DNA of 64,000 bases from Gammaproteobacteria bacterium (lineage in GTDB: Bacteria > Pseudomonadota > Gammaproteobacteria > Steroidobacterales > Steroidobacteraceae): assembly GCA_021323735.1 (NCBI GenBank), contig JAJPKM010000058.1, forward strand, positions 1 through 64,000. The letters run 5' to 3'. Shown piece after piece: positions 26,710-34,719 of this stretch (position 1 is its first letter; each line of letters begins with the position of its first letter). The translations under genes and the position numbers were made by a program. Under the pieces are notes generated by a model. That model made no database searches, was not told the DNA's origin, and saw only the letters and a program-made list of their open reading frames with translations.

Positions 26710-28981
26710 GAGGCTGGAAGGGCTGGTCGCTGCGCAAAAGCTGCAGCGCGGTCTCGGCCTCGATGGGCTCGCTGAAATAGTAGCCCTGGCCGTAATCGCA
26801 GCCCATCGCCTGGAGAGCCTGCGCTGCTTCCTCGGTCTCTATGATTTCCGCAATTGCCGTCAGATTCAGGCTGCCGGCCATCTGTAGCATCGCAGCCGTC
26901 ATACCGGTGTTGGCCTGATCCGAGGCCATGCGATTCACGAATGGGCGATCGATCTTTACGAAGTCGAATGGAAAGAGCTGTAGATAATTCAATGATGAAT
27001 AACCGGTCCCGAAGTCATCGAGAATCAGTTGGAGTCCCAAGCCATGCAACTGATCGAGAGTCTCGCGCGCCGCACCGACGTTGTTGATGAGCGCAGCCTC
27101 GGTCAGCTCGAACTTGAGCGACGCAGGCGGCAACTGCGTCTCTCGCAGCAACGACGCGACGTATTGGCTCAGGCCGGGATCCCGCAACGCCGCCGGTGAA
27201 AGATTGACGCTGATAAAGAACGGTTGGCTGGCGGGCAAACGCCGCCGCCAATCCTCCGCCACCCTGACCGCCCTGAGGATGATCCAACGGGTGATAGGCA
27301 CCATCAATCCGGTTTCTTCGGCGACGCCTAGAAATCTATCCGGAGCGAGCACGCCTTCCAACGGATGGCGCCAGCGTAGAAGCGCCTCGGCACCCACCAT
27401 CTTGTAGGTCTGAAGATTTACGATGGGCTGAAACAGCAGCTGCAGCTCATGCCTTTCCCTCGCGACGTGCAGGTCCGCCTCCAGGCTCACGAGGTTCGCA
27501 GCCTGCCCGGCCATGTTCGGCGCGTAGCCGAGAATCTTGGCGGTCTCGTGCTGCTTGGCGGCGGATAGTGCGATGTCAGCTTCCCGGACGATATCCTCCG
27601 CGCGCTGCTGGCCCGACTCCACCCACGTGACGCCCATGGTTGCCGAGACGACGAGTCGGTGCCGACGCAAATCGAAGGGCGAGCGCAATTCCTCTTTGAG
27701 AGAGCCTGCAACATTCATGGCGGCTTCACGAGAAGCGATGTCCAGGATCAACACTGCAAACTGGTCACCCCCCCAGCGCGCCAACACGCCCTCGAATGCC
27801 GATGTTATTTTCTCGAAACGGTGCGCCGCCTGAACCATCAACTCATCGCCGGCCGTGTGACCCAGAATGTCATTGATGATTTTGAATCGGACTATATCGA
27901 CGATGATCACCGCGAGGCATTGGCGCCGCTGCTTGCGCAAGTCCCGCAGTGCCCGGTCGAGTTGGTCCATGAAATAGCGCCGGTTCGGCAGTCCCGTGAA
28001 TGCATCATGAAAGCGCGCATGATCGAAGGTTTCCTGCAAATCGAGCCGCTGCTGCATTTCCGCGGCGAGCCGTTGATTGGTCGTGCGCTGGCGCTGCAGC
28101 GCAGCCACCAGCGCCGCGCGTGAGCGTTGCACCTCCTGCGTCAGTTCGTGAGTGCCGAAGGCAAAGAGCCATGCCAGGAATAGCAGCAGGCCGATTTCCG
28201 AGGCGAGCAGCGTGGCGGGAAACCAACCGTCGCGCGGGCGGATTGCCAGCTCCAAGTAACTTCCGGGAATGGCGGCCGCCGCGGGCAGTCGGATCCTTGC
28301 CGCGACGGTGTCCGTCAAGTGCTCCGTACGGGAATTGACGAAGCTGCGCGAGCGGGAGCTATCGGGCTCGACTTGAGACAGCTCGAAGTCGTAACCCATC
28401 TCAGTCAGCCGTCCCAGATGGCTTGCGGCAATCAGCCCGTCCAAGTCCGCGTAGGCAAGCGACCAGCCGGGCAACCGCGGCCCCGCCAAAGGGCTACTTG
28501 CCGTGCTGCTTGCCGTCATCGGAAATCGAACTGCGATGAGCCATTGACTGCCGAGGCGCATCGGACCCAAAACGGCGGCACCCGGTAGAGGGTGAACCGA
28601 ATCCACCGACCGCCATTCGCCTGCAATGCCGTTTGCGCTGGCAGACTCTGCTGGCCTGGAATCCAGCACGTTGTCGTCACTCGTCATCCAGAAGGTCTTG
28701 GCCGCCGCCGGCAGCGAGCCGAGTGAGCCGAGCGTATCCTTTTGTGCGGGTACGGCCGCGGCCAAGGCGGCGCGTCGCTCCGCAAGATCGGCTAGCTTCT
28801 GCAAAAGCGGCTCGATTTGCCCGACGGCGGTGTTCGCGACGCTGGCGGCGGTCTCCCGAGCCACGGCGGCGTCGTGCCGCACGCTCAAGGCGATCATACG
28901 CGACCCCGCGATCAGCACGACCGCTAATACGGCGACCGAGGGCGCCCAACTGAATTGGCGTCGGCGGATCCACGTCATCAC
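26561..28981 (-). CDS. Membrane GGDEF/EAL cyclic-di-GMP enzyme, last gene of the glycan-like operon
   Basis: An 806-residue protein with an N-terminal membrane anchor (about 12-32), a periplasmic sensor region to about 255, a second membrane segment (LLASEIGLLLFLAWLFAFGT), a coiled linker, GGDEF domain and EAL domain. The GGDEF signature reads GGDQF, so cyclase activity is doubtful. The EAL domain keeps GAEALLRW, NLSPAAL, ELTEAALI, LDDFGTGYSSLNYL and FVKIDRPFV, with IAEIIETE replacing the usual IAEGVET; phosphodiesterase activity is likely. The C-terminal tail is made of 32-residue repeats and ends at a probably secondary stop. The ATG overlaps the previous stop, placing it last in the seven-gene operon. 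Confidence 0.92.
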   Translation of the reverse strand: MMTWIRRRQFSWAPSVAVLAVVLIAGSRMIALSVRHDAAVARETAASVANTAVGQIEPLLQKLADLAERRAALAAAVPAQKDTLGSLGSLPAAAKTFWMTSDDNVLDSRPAESASANGIAGEWRSVDSVHPLPGAAVLGPMRLGSQWLIAVRFPMTASSTASSPLAGPRLPGWSLAYADLDGLIAASHLGRLTEMGYDFELSQVEPDSSRSRSFVNSRTEHLTDTVAARIRLPAAAAIPGSYLELAIRPRDGWFPATLLASEIGLLLFLAWLFAFGTHELTQEVQRSRAALVAALQRQRTTNQRLAAEMQQRLDLQETFDHARFHDAFTGLPNRRYFMDQLDRALRDLRKQRRQCLAVIIVDIVRFKIINDILGHTAGDELMVQAAHRFEKITSAFEGVLARWGGDQFAVLILDIASREAAMNVAGSLKEELRSPFDLRRHRLVVSATMGVTWVESGQQRAEDIVREADIALSAAKQHETAKILGYAPNMAGQAANLVSLEADLHVARERHELQLLFQPIVNLQTYKMVGAEALLRWRHPLEGVLAPDRFLGVAEETGLMVPITRWIILRAVRVAEDWRRRLPASQPFFISVNLSPAALRDPGLSQYVASLLRETQLPPASLKFELTEAALINNVGAARETLDQLHGLGLQLILDDFGTGYSSLNYLQLFPFDFVKIDRPFVNRMASDQANTGMTAAMLQMAGSLNLTAIAEIIETEEAAQALQAMGCDYGQGYYFSEPIEAETALQLLRSDQPFQPRQETSPTVKIRPLEVDGSPTISIRFDEPSDQLAQETSPTVKIRPLEVDG

Positions 28982-29799
28982 GTAGGCTTACCGTGGTGAC
29001 CGACGTGAAAAATATAGTTGAGCGTTACAGCGACCCGGTTGCTGCCTGCGAGATCCTGGTAGTCGACGACCAACGTAAGGTCGCCGCGCATGTGCGGCAA
29101 CGGCTTGGTCACACCGACGTAGCCTTCTCTGAGCGATTTTCCGGGCACCACAAACTCCAGCCCCAACACGGTCGGCGAGATCTGGCCAAAAGCTACACCG
29201 GCCAGAAAATTCGCCTTGGTGGTAAACGCGTCGATTCGAGCATACGTGAGATGCGTTCCGAGATTGCCGCTCACCGAGTCTGCGTAGGAGAGCGACGTCA
29301 GAATGTGAGGATTCACCAAGTACGACAGCCCGAGCTTGGGCAGATTCCCGTGCGTGGTTTCAACGTCGAACTGTCGGTCTTCCAGTTGCACGGACAATCG
29401 ATGGAAGTACGTGCCGATTATTCCGACCGCCTCTACCGAATATCTGAAAGCGCGCGGGCCATCGTCACCGGCACCCTCGTGCGCTTCGCCATAGACGCTA
29501 TAGCGCGCATCGCCCACATCACGAGTCAGGGAGCCGTTGACTGAGCCGAACGTCCATTGGGCAGCGGATATCCCCTGATGCTCCACCGCGACTCCCGCAA
29601 GGGTATCGGCATCGAAGCTGTGCAACCACCCGACCGAACCGCCACCGCCGCCATTCGTTCCCGGCAGAGTGGAGCCGTCGACGCTGACTACGATCCGATC
29701 GTCCGAAACTGGGGCCGCGGTTGACTCCGCCGCCACTGCCATGCCCGGCACGAGCCAGCCGGTCGCCACTGCGACAATGGTGAGCCGTGCAAGTCTCAT
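28978..29799 (-). CDS. Secreted beta-rich, outer-membrane-like protein of unknown function
   Basis: A 273-residue protein with signal peptide (MRLARLTIVAVATGWLVPGM, cut near VAA-EST). The mature part alternates polar and hydrophobic residues in short strands (DARYSVYGEAHEG, FRYSVEAVGIIGTYFHRLSVQLED, LGLSYLVNPHILTSLSYADS) and ends in VAVTLNYIFHVG, as in small outer-membrane beta-barrels. A Gly-rich loop (NGGGGGSVGW) lies near residue 50. I do not recognise a named family. It overlaps genes on both sides by four bases (ATGA) within the operon. An outer-membrane channel or lipid-modifying barrel for the operon's product is a reasonable guess. Confidence 0.75.
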   Translation of the reverse strand: MRLARLTIVAVATGWLVPGMAVAAESTAAPVSDDRIVVSVDGSTLPGTNGGGGGSVGWLHSFDADTLAGVAVEHQGISAAQWTFGSVNGSLTRDVGDARYSVYGEAHEGAGDDGPRAFRYSVEAVGIIGTYFHRLSVQLEDRQFDVETTHGNLPKLGLSYLVNPHILTSLSYADSVSGNLGTHLTYARIDAFTTKANFLAGVAFGQISPTVLGLEFVVPGKSLREGYVGVTKPLPHMRGDLTLVVDYQDLAGSNRVAVTLNYIFHVGHHGKPT

Positions 29800-31211
29800 C
29801 GCACCTGCCGCATGGTACCCGTGACCGAGATAGTGTTCATTTCAAGCGTATCGGCCGTGCTCCCGTTCGCTACCGGGAGCACCGACACCGTGAAAATACG
29901 TTCCTGTTCACCCGCCAGCGTGGTTGCGGAACTCGTCACCTGATAGATCCGCTGATCAATTTCTAGGTGCATCTTGCGCCGATTACTCAATCCCGGCTCC
30001 CACCAACCCTGGCCGGAATTGGGTTGAGACAGCAACTGCGCCGCATCCGCTCCGATGTCCGCGCCGGAAAACAGCCACTTGGCAGGCTTGTTGAATGCCA
30101 GTAGACGTCCCCGCCCATCGATCACCAAGGCGGCATATTCAGACGCGTCCAACGCCGATCGCAGGCAGAACTCCTCGGTTCCGTCCTCGATGGTCAAAAG
30201 CGCCAGACGATGTCCCCTGTGCACGACATGCAATACCCGCACCTGTGTCACTCGCAACAGGTCCGCAACGCGGATGACGGTCAGCGGCGCTGCGCCGCCC
30301 GAACCGACGATGAGCTGGTGGACGATGTCGGGATACGAGAAGCACAGTGCTTTGAACAGATTGCGGCCTTCGAGCGGCATTTCTCCGCCGCCGAGATAGG
30401 TGCTCGCCAAGTCGCTGCAGGCGACGATGCGCTGGCTGGCTGGATCGATCAGTAGAGCCGGCAGCGGCAGGCGCTCGATCAGGTCGGACCACAGTTCCTG
30501 CGCGCGCTCCGCCTCGATCCTCGCCAGAGCGGTATGTGCACTCAGCCGCTCGAATACAATGCCGACATATTCAGCCGCCACCGCACAGGCGAACAGCCCG
30601 ATGGAGAAAACCTCGATCAGCACCATCAGAAAACTTGCCGGCGCAGAGAATCCCGGAAAAGACGGTTGCGCGGCCGCGCTTTGATGGCCGAACAACCACG
30701 TGAGCCACGCGTCGCTGCGAAGCAACCCGCTCGCGTACCAACGCAATTCCGGAGCTTGGGCGAGCGCTACGATGAGGACGACGCAGACACTCACCGCCGC
30801 CATGAGATAGGGGTGCCAGCGCGAGAGAAACATTGCGCCAATCACCGGCAGCGCAAATACCGTCAAGAACGCCGGATTTTGCACGGCGCCGACGTGCCGC
30901 CAAATGTAGCCGATCAGGATGACACCGGTCACATCCATCAGGGTCAATAAGTGATCGTGCCATCGGTCGTGCGGCCATGCGCGAGACGAGAGAATGGCAA
31001 ACGCACCTTGAATCCCACCCACGGCAAGCAGACCCCAACTCGCCGCTCCGACGTCCACCTCAAAGCCGTTGGCAATCCAGGGAACACCGGTGGCGATCAG
31101 AATGGCGGCGATGGTCAACAGCCAGATATCGCTCAGCAACGGAATTCGCTGGTTCTCCCAGCGTGGGCGCGATATCAGCTGCGTCCCGTCGGCGTTGGTG
31201 TTCGTTCTCAC
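29796..31211 (-). CDS. Polytopic membrane protein with C-terminal PAS-like domains
   Basis: 471 residues. The first ~215 residues hold about six hydrophobic segments (for example IWLLTIAAILIATGVPWIA, WGLLAVGGIQGAFAILS, FLMVLIEVFSIGLFACAVAA). The second half is soluble with two PAS-like folds, one around LIERLPLPALLIDPASQRIVACSDLASTYLG and one around ALDASEYAALVIDGRGRLLAFNKPAKWLF. No kinase or enzymatic domain follows. A signal-sensing membrane partner, perhaps for the GGDEF/EAL protein two genes downstream, is inferred. It overlaps the genes before and after by four bases. Confidence 0.78.
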   Translation of the reverse strand: MRTNTNADGTQLISRPRWENQRIPLLSDIWLLTIAAILIATGVPWIANGFEVDVGAASWGLLAVGGIQGAFAILSSRAWPHDRWHDHLLTLMDVTGVILIGYIWRHVGAVQNPAFLTVFALPVIGAMFLSRWHPYLMAAVSVCVVLIVALAQAPELRWYASGLLRSDAWLTWLFGHQSAAAQPSFPGFSAPASFLMVLIEVFSIGLFACAVAAEYVGIVFERLSAHTALARIEAERAQELWSDLIERLPLPALLIDPASQRIVACSDLASTYLGGGEMPLEGRNLFKALCFSYPDIVHQLIVGSGGAAPLTVIRVADLLRVTQVRVLHVVHRGHRLALLTIEDGTEEFCLRSALDASEYAALVIDGRGRLLAFNKPAKWLFSGADIGADAAQLLSQPNSGQGWWEPGLSNRRKMHLEIDQRIYQVTSSATTLAGEQERIFTVSVLPVANGSTADTLEMNTISVTGTMRQVR

Positions 31212-32473
31212 TGAGTCACCGTTGGCGCGGCGGGTTGCGCAGCGGCGGTCGTGCTGCTTCCGCCGGCCGGACTGTTGTCGAATTTGTTGTTGTCCAGAAA
31301 CGGCTGCGACTGCAGCTTCTTACCATTGGGTGCCTGGAAATCCTCCACGTGCAATGCCATTGCACGGGCACGCACCACCTGATTGGCTCGCAAGATCGGC
31401 GAGTCGCCGATCACGTCGATGCCATCGAACTTCGGCTCGATGATGGTGTTGCCGGCCGCCGTGCTGGCACCATGGGCGTCCCCGAGCACGAAGGCGAGGC
31501 CGTAGCCACAGTTGTGCAGCCGATTCCCCCTCACCAGCGTGTTGGACGATCCGCGCACCATCACGCCATACGTGGCGATCCCTTCCAACTCGTTGTCATC
31601 GATGATCGCGCCGCGGGCGTTTTCGGCGACGATTCCCATCGATGCCCCGCCATTGATGCGATTTCCCCGGATCACCGCCCCCGCACCTATCAGATGCACG
31701 TCGACTCCGTGGGCATTGATGAAATCGTTGCGCTCCACCAATACCGGAATGTTTCCAGCGACGATTCCGATGCCGTCTTCCGTGAATTTATTATCATGGA
31801 TGGCGATCGCATCATCGTGCGAATCGGGCGCGCCGCGCACGGCCCACAGGCCGGCATCCTTGTTCTGTGTGAACTCGCTGTTGGCGACTGCGGAATTGCG
31901 ACCCGCGGCCGCGAAACGCACGCCGAGTCGGTCCTTGACGAAGTGGTCGCGCTCCAGCAGCGTCTCACCGGCATTTTCGGCCACTTCAACGCCGACCTCG
32001 CACGAAGTAATCGTCGACGCGGAAAGACGAAAGTGCGAGGCGCGCACCAGGATCCCGGCGCTGGAACAGTTGCGAATCACAACGCCTTCGATCGAAGTAT
32101 TCGGCGCCGCGATATCGAGCACCGGTCCGGCGTGAAGCGCCTGCGCATCGATCTCCACCCCGGAGGTGGCTCCCAGGAGCTTCACTCCATGCCCGTTGAC
32201 GAACGCCGGCAGCGCGGTTTCCAGGTTGATCTTGGGAACATCGATGGAAATACTGGTCGGGCCGACTGCGGTCGCCACCACGAACAGGGCCTCCCGCAGA
32301 GTGCCTGGCCCCCGGTCGCCGGCGTTGGTGACATGCACCTGAACTTCGACGGCTTTCCCCGCCACGGGCGATGTCGGTACCCGTTGGTTGCCGCGCCAAT
32401 GGCTCAGTGCGACCACGCCGCCAAGCAAAACGAAAACGACAATGGCTGCTATCAATCGATGTCCCATAGTCAT
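31208..32473 (-). CDS. Exported right-handed parallel beta-helix protein (NosD/pectate-lyase-like fold)
   Basis: 421 residues with an N-terminal membrane anchor or uncleaved signal (HRLIAAIVVFVLLGGVVALS). Successive rungs follow, of the form G-V-x-I-x-x-N, for example IEGVVIRNCSSAGILVRAS, VLVERNDFINAHGVDVHL, VIRGNRINGGASMGIVAEN and TLVRGNRLHNCGYGLAFV. This repeat pattern defines the PbH1/NosD-like beta-helix fold used by polysaccharide lyases, epimerases and copper chaperones. No catalytic residues can be assigned. The ATG at 32473 has GGGGAG upstream and lies 2 bases after the methyltransferase stop. In this context it may modify or bind the exported glycan. Confidence 0.82.
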   Translation of the reverse strand: MTMGHRLIAAIVVFVLLGGVVALSHWRGNQRVPTSPVAGKAVEVQVHVTNAGDRGPGTLREALFVVATAVGPTSISIDVPKINLETALPAFVNGHGVKLLGATSGVEIDAQALHAGPVLDIAAPNTSIEGVVIRNCSSAGILVRASHFRLSASTITSCEVGVEVAENAGETLLERDHFVKDRLGVRFAAAGRNSAVANSEFTQNKDAGLWAVRGAPDSHDDAIAIHDNKFTEDGIGIVAGNIPVLVERNDFINAHGVDVHLIGAGAVIRGNRINGGASMGIVAENARGAIIDDNELEGIATYGVMVRGSSNTLVRGNRLHNCGYGLAFVLGDAHGASTAAGNTIIEPKFDGIDVIGDSPILRANQVVRARAMALHVEDFQAPNGKKLQSQPFLDNNKFDNSPAGGSSTTAAAQPAAPTVTQ

Positions 32474-32475
32474 GC

Positions 32476-33291
32476 TCACACTCCCCGGTTCTTGACTTCC
32501 AGGACAAACACGGCATGCCACGAACGACCCAGCGCGCGGCGCCCGAACAATGCATTGATCGGCAAGGAGAGTGCGGTCGCGAGCGCCAGCAAGCCTAACG
32601 ACAACTTGGCGGGCAGCTTGCGCACGTACGGCAACAGCTGCGTCCTGAAGGGCGCCGGATCAACCCCGGTCAGCGCTCGCAGATCCAGATTACAGTCATG
32701 GATCAAGTCCAGATAGACGTTGCGACGTCGTGCCCTGAACACTGTCGAATTACAACGATCCACCCAGTTGGTCGGCGCCGCCTCGAGCAGCACCATGCGT
32801 GCGCCTGCGGCGAGGTGGGCGGTCATCGCATCCAGGGCGGCGCGCAGTGCCGACGGATCGAGAATGTGCTGCAGGACGGTGACACCCAATACCAGGTCGA
32901 ACCGCTCGCCCACATCGAGAGTCGCCAGATCCCCCACCCGGAAGCGGCAACGTCCGGCCACGCCTTCGGCAGCCGCACGTTGTTGGGCCTGCGCGATCAT
33001 CGTCGGACTCAAATCCACGCCCAACACCTCGGCGCCCCGCGCGGCCAGCAGTCGGCTCCAACGACCGACGCCGCACCCAACATCCAATACGCGGGTTCCG
33101 GCGCCGACCTTCAGCCAGGGTTCGAGCGCCAGCCGTTGCTCCAGGTGAATAGCACGGTTGTAGAATTCGGGCATTCCGTAGGCGCATACCGCCGCCAGCC
33201 CCTCGCCCTGGGCCGCGAATCGCTGGGCACGATCCTCCCAATAAATACTTGGTTGATACAACCCCGGAGCGGGAATTCCTCGGACAGTCAT
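32476..33291 (-). CDS. Class I SAM-dependent methyltransferase
   Basis: A 271-residue protein with motif I VLDVGCGVGRWSRLL, motif II LGVDLSPTMIAQA and post-motif VGDLATLDVGERFDLVLGVTVLQHI, i.e. a Rossmann-fold methyltransferase of the UbiE/Methyltransf_11 kind. The C-terminal 60 residues include a hydrophobic stretch (LSLGLLALATALSLPINALF) that could bring it to the membrane. The substrate is unknown; in this operon a sugar, lipid carrier or the radical SAM product are all possible. The ATG follows the glycosyltransferase stop with no gap (TGAATG). Confidence 0.88.
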   Translation of the reverse strand: MTVRGIPAPGLYQPSIYWEDRAQRFAAQGEGLAAVCAYGMPEFYNRAIHLEQRLALEPWLKVGAGTRVLDVGCGVGRWSRLLAARGAEVLGVDLSPTMIAQAQQRAAAEGVAGRCRFRVGDLATLDVGERFDLVLGVTVLQHILDPSALRAALDAMTAHLAAGARMVLLEAAPTNWVDRCNSTVFRARRRNVYLDLIHDCNLDLRALTGVDPAPFRTQLLPYVRKLPAKLSLGLLALATALSLPINALFGRRALGRSWHAVFVLEVKNRGV

Positions 33292-34719
33292 TCATCCCCA
33301 CCTGTGCCGCGCGACACTCGGTTCCGCGGCGGTTTCATAGTGGTCCTGATAGATGCGGCGTCGAAACAGCCTGAGCGCAAAGAAATTGCCGAAGCCCACG
33401 GTCATCGGCACGATATGGGTTATCGTGTAGCACACGTACAACGGAACGATGGGCGCCGTGTAGGCTCGTTCCGCCTCCGGCACACATGTAAACAGCGCGA
33501 TTGCGCCGAGTGCGAGATAGCTGGTGATCGCAGCCACGAAGTACGCCGGATTGCCGAGGATCCCGTGCGGCACGAAATTATCGAGCAGCAACAGGTCAAG
33601 GCCGCCCAAAAAACTCAGCAGCAGGAGCGCTGCGCTGACCATCTTGACCAGATGAATCGCCAGTCCCATGCCGCCGATATAGATGAGGTAATTGTATGCG
33701 GCGAAAGGCGAGCGGCGGCTGATCCGCAGAACTTCGGGGAAGCGTTCGATGTAGACCTTGATCAGGCCGTGGTACCAGCCGACGCGCTGCGAGAACCAGC
33801 GCCGCAGTGAGCCCGGACCTTCCGTGCTCACCACCAGGCGTCCGTCGTAATAAATGCGTTCACCGTGGCTGAGCAGAATCAGGGCGTTCTCGAGATCCTC
33901 CGCGTAGACGGAGAGCGAATGTTCGTCGAGCGCGCGCGCCAATGCACTACGCCGATAAAAGGACACGCCTGATGTGACGCTGAAGTCTGCGAGGCTCTCA
34001 CGCCCGGCGCCGCACGCCAGTGCGTACTCGAAGGCCTGGAATCGCGCGAGAAATCCATCCGGCTCGATCATGATCCTCGGGCAGACTGCCGCGGCGCCGG
34101 AGCGCTGGAAGTCGCTGACAAACTGATCCAGATCGATGGTGCTGCCCTCGTCGAGTCCGCGTATGCGGATGTCCGGATCGATCACCATGACCGTTTCGAT
34201 ATGCTTCGGTAGGAGCTCGAGCAAGCGGCGCAAGGCGCCAGGTTTACGCCGGTTCACGCCGTCCTCGAAGCATCGCCATCCGGCCTGGCGCAGCCGCAGC
34301 ACGGTATTGTCCGTTGACCCGTCGCTGAGGAGCCACACCCGGTGGCGGTAGGGTCCCAACGCCACCATGAACTCTTCGAGCCGGTCCTCCAGATTGAATA
34401 TGGAGGCGATGATGGCAAATGGCGCCGACGGGACGAGGCGCCTTGCGTCGGGTGGCAGAATGGCGGTGAGATTGATCGAGATGCCGCCGGTGTACCTGCC
34501 ATCATGAATGCCGCCGGCGCCGATCGTGTGACGACGCCGCATGTACCGGCGCAGAGCGAAATCGATCGCGTCCGTGAACACGATGAGATTGGCGACAGCG
34601 AGCACGAAGATCGAGAATCCCGCGCCACGCGCATTGACCACTGACAATACGATCCATCCCGCCAGTAGCACGCATATCGCGAGCGGTGCGAGGAACGACC
34701 ATGCCCGGAGGGGTTTCAC
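33292..34719 (-). CDS. Membrane glycosyltransferase family 2 (cellulose/hyaluronan synthase-like)
   Basis: 475 residues. One or two N-terminal membrane helices (LAPLAICVLLAGWIVLSVV, FSIFVLAVANLIVFTDAI) precede a GT2 catalytic domain with DGS at 133-135, DPD at 181-183, acceptor-site ED at 274-275 and QRVGW at 311-315, a variant of the processive QxxRW box. Several membrane helices follow (about 340-450). This is the layout of a processive or dolichol/lipid-linked beta-glycosyltransferase that polymerises or transfers sugars at the inner membrane. The start overlaps the radical SAM gene by ATGA. No separate PilZ domain is seen, although the operon ends in a c-di-GMP enzyme. Confidence 0.88.
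   Translation of the reverse strand: MKPLRAWSFLAPLAICVLLAGWIVLSVVNARGAGFSIFVLAVANLIVFTDAIDFALRRYMRRRHTIGAGGIHDGRYTGGISINLTAILPPDARRLVPSAPFAIIASIFNLEDRLEEFMVALGPYRHRVWLLSDGSTDNTVLRLRQAGWRCFEDGVNRRKPGALRRLLELLPKHIETVMVIDPDIRIRGLDEGSTIDLDQFVSDFQRSGAAAVCPRIMIEPDGFLARFQAFEYALACGAGRESLADFSVTSGVSFYRRSALARALDEHSLSVYAEDLENALILLSHGERIYYDGRLVVSTEGPGSLRRWFSQRVGWYHGLIKVYIERFPEVLRISRRSPFAAYNYLIYIGGMGLAIHLVKMVSAALLLLSFLGGLDLLLLDNFVPHGILGNPAYFVAAITSYLALGAIALFTCVPEAERAYTAPIVPLYVCYTITHIVPMTVGFGNFFALRLFRRRIYQDHYETAAEPSVARHRWG

Noticed and set aside
30977-32716. A 579-codon plus-strand frame opposite the beta-helix and PAS genes
   Set aside because: It crosses the overlaps of three minus-strand genes with recognisable domains, and its translation is low-complexity His/Arg/Asp.
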